Assembly: GCA_964648005.1 (NCBI GenBank)
Contig: CAZYKR010000264.1
Location: 1 to 6,096, forward strand
Direction: 5' to 3'
Length of the DNA: 6,096 nucleotides
Source: JAGQTE01 sp964648005
GTDB taxonomy: Bacteria; Actinomycetota; Acidimicrobiia; Acidimicrobiales; Acidimicrobilacustridaceae
Shown here: positions 5,108 to 6,096 of the stretch, one piece after another
Layout: each line of letters begins with the position of its first letter
Position numbering within the stretch: the first letter of the stretch is position 1
Notes under the pieces: generated by a model
What the model saw: the letters and a program-made list of their open reading frames with translations, nothing else
Told to the model about the DNA's origin: nothing
Database searches by the model: none
Made by a program: the position numbers and the translations under genes

Positions 5108-6096
5108 GCCGCTGTTCCTCCTGCGCTGACGCCGCGCCCGGTCCCGCCGCAGCGCGAGACGGGCGCTGTGGCGTGGTTCCGCACCCGACCCTTCCTGACC
5201 GACGCCCTCGCCGCCACCGGGTTCCTCGTACTCGTGCTGGTCGGCTACGTCACGCTCGATGACGCGTCGTTCCCCAACAAGCGTCCGCCGGACGTGCTCG
5301 GCGCCCTGCTGATCGTCGTGATCGTGGCGCCGTTGGCGTGGCGGCGACGGGCCCCGGTGGCGGCCTTCGCCGTGACGGTCGCCGCCACCATCCCCTACTG
5401 GGTGCTCAACTACGCGGATCTGATGAGTGGGCTGGCGCTGTACCTGCTCATCTACGCCGTCGGCGCGTACCGGGACCGACCAGCGTCGTTGTACGCCTAC
5501 GTCGCCGGCCTCGGGGTGCTCGTGCCCGTCATGGTCACGGGCCTGTTCGCCGAGGGCGAGGAGATCGACGTCGCCAACATCGTCGGCAACGTCGCCATCT
5601 ACACGGCGGCGTGGGCGATGGGCGAACGCATGCGCAACCGCCGGGCCTACCAGGCCCAGCTCGAGCTGCGCGCTGCGGCGCTCGAGCGGGAGCAGCACGA
5701 GGCCGCCCGCCGCGCCCTCGAGGACGAGCGCCGCCGCATCGCTCGCGAGCTGCACGACGTCGTCGCGCACTCGATGAGCGTGATGGTCGTGCAGGCCGGC
5801 GCCGCCCGGCGGGTGCTCGACACCGATCCGGTGGCCGCCACCGAAGCGCTCGGTCAGATCGAGACGACCGGGCGCGAGGCGATGACCGAGATGCGCCGCA
5901 TGCTCGGTGTGCTGCGCGACGGCGACGCGGACGGCGACGGTGTGCGCGCCCCGCAACCGGGGCTCGATGGGCTCGAGCTGCTGGTGGGCCGGGTGACCGA
6001 AGCGGGCATCGACGTGGTCCTCGACTGGCGCGGCGATCGCCGCCCGCTGCCGGCCGGCGTCGATCTGAGCGCCTACCGCATCGTGCAGGAGGCGTT
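5105..6096 (+). CDS. NarL-family two-component sensor histidine kinase, 3' end outside the window
   Basis: The frame is open for 330 codons and runs off the right edge. Residues about 29-175 hold five or six hydrophobic segments (about 31-50, 66-80, 86-101, 107-121, 131-148 and 157-173), the membrane sensor region typical of actinobacterial kinases of this type. A charged coiled-coil linker (about 176-207) leads into the HisKA_3 dimerisation domain. Its H-box, ERRRIARELHDVVAHSMSVM (208-227), places the phospho-accepting histidine at 217. The start of the HATPase domain is present and the last complete codons read AYRIVQEA, the conserved lead-in to the ATP-binding N-box, which is cut off. GTG 5105 is chosen from the -10 element 6 bases upstream; a GTG at 5168 is the alternative and would drop 21 mainly polar residues. 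A LuxR-type response regulator is expected immediately downstream. The signal is not readable from the sequence. Confidence 0.9.
   Translation, partial: MAAVPPALTPRPVPPQRETGAVAWFRTRPFLTDALAATGFLVLVLVGYVTLDDASFPNKRPPDVLGALLIVVIVAPLAWRRRAPVAAFAVTVAATIPYWVLNYADLMSGLALYLLIYAVGAYRDRPASLYAYVAGLGVLVPVMVTGLFAEGEEIDVANIVGNVAIYTAAWAMGERMRNRRAYQAQLELRAAALEREQHEAARRALEDERRRIARELHDVVAHSMSVMVVQAGAARRVLDTDPVAATEALGQIETTGREAMTEMRRMLGVLRDGDADGDGVRAPQPGLDGLELLVGRVTEAGIDVVLDWRGDRRPLPAGVDLSAYRIVQEA

Noticed and set aside
5070..5129. Small ORF of 19 codons starting with ATG directly after GGGGAGG
   Set aside because: There is no spacing between the purine run and the ATG, and it overlaps the kinase promoter and start. 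No evidence that it is translated.
4445..5956. Long minus-strand open frame across tetR, the spacer and the kinase
   Set aside because: It runs through two well-recognised plus-strand genes and the intergenic region, and its product is low-complexity Arg/His-rich sequence with no domain.

Overview
The window is uniformly GC-rich with GTG starts, TAnnnT-type -10 elements, a TetR regulator, a DUF2254 membrane protein, an HtaA-domain protein and an AurF-type diiron oxygenase. This points to an actinobacterial chromosome. A deep-branching group such as Acidimicrobiia would fit, but the sequence alone does not settle that. I see no tRNA, rRNA, CRISPR array, insertion sequence or other sign of a mobile element.

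Layout. Bases 1-49 hold the likely 5' end of a gene on the minus strand that leaves the window. The divergent intergenic region (50-137) carries a perfect inverted repeat, GTTAGG-N4-CCTAAC, that resembles a DtxR/IdeR iron box. Rightward from it runs a 556-residue secreted HtaA-domain (heme-binding) protein (138-1808), followed by a 20-bp GC-rich terminator hairpin (1833-1878). Next are a DUF2254 four-TM membrane protein that appears to be translated from a leaderless mRNA (1937-3235) and a weaker terminator (3244-3270). Then comes a two-gene operon: an AurF-like diiron oxygenase (3321-4259) and a TetR regulator (4256-4879) joined by a 4-base GTGA overlap, with a palindromic operator candidate (3288-3303) just upstream. 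The 225-bp gap after tetR holds a 13-bp tandem duplication, a 10-bp inverted repeat, 20-bp direct repeats and a small hairpin. The window ends inside a NarL-family sensor histidine kinase (from 5105), which also looks leaderless and is cut off just before its ATPase N-box.

How the genes fit together. All complete genes read left to right, but as at least four separate transcription units. The HtaA gene and its iron-box-like operator suggest iron-regulated heme capture. The oxygenase-TetR pair looks like a self-contained, ligand-induced oxidation unit with unknown substrate. The DUF2254 protein and the histidine kinase are stand-alone units here; the kinase's response regulator is expected just beyond the right edge. 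The most interesting points are the HtaA protein with an iron-box-like site but no cell-surface anchor, the AurF-like enzyme with a full metal-ligand set and its own regulator, and the matching TAnnnT-N6-GTG arrangement at two unrelated genes.
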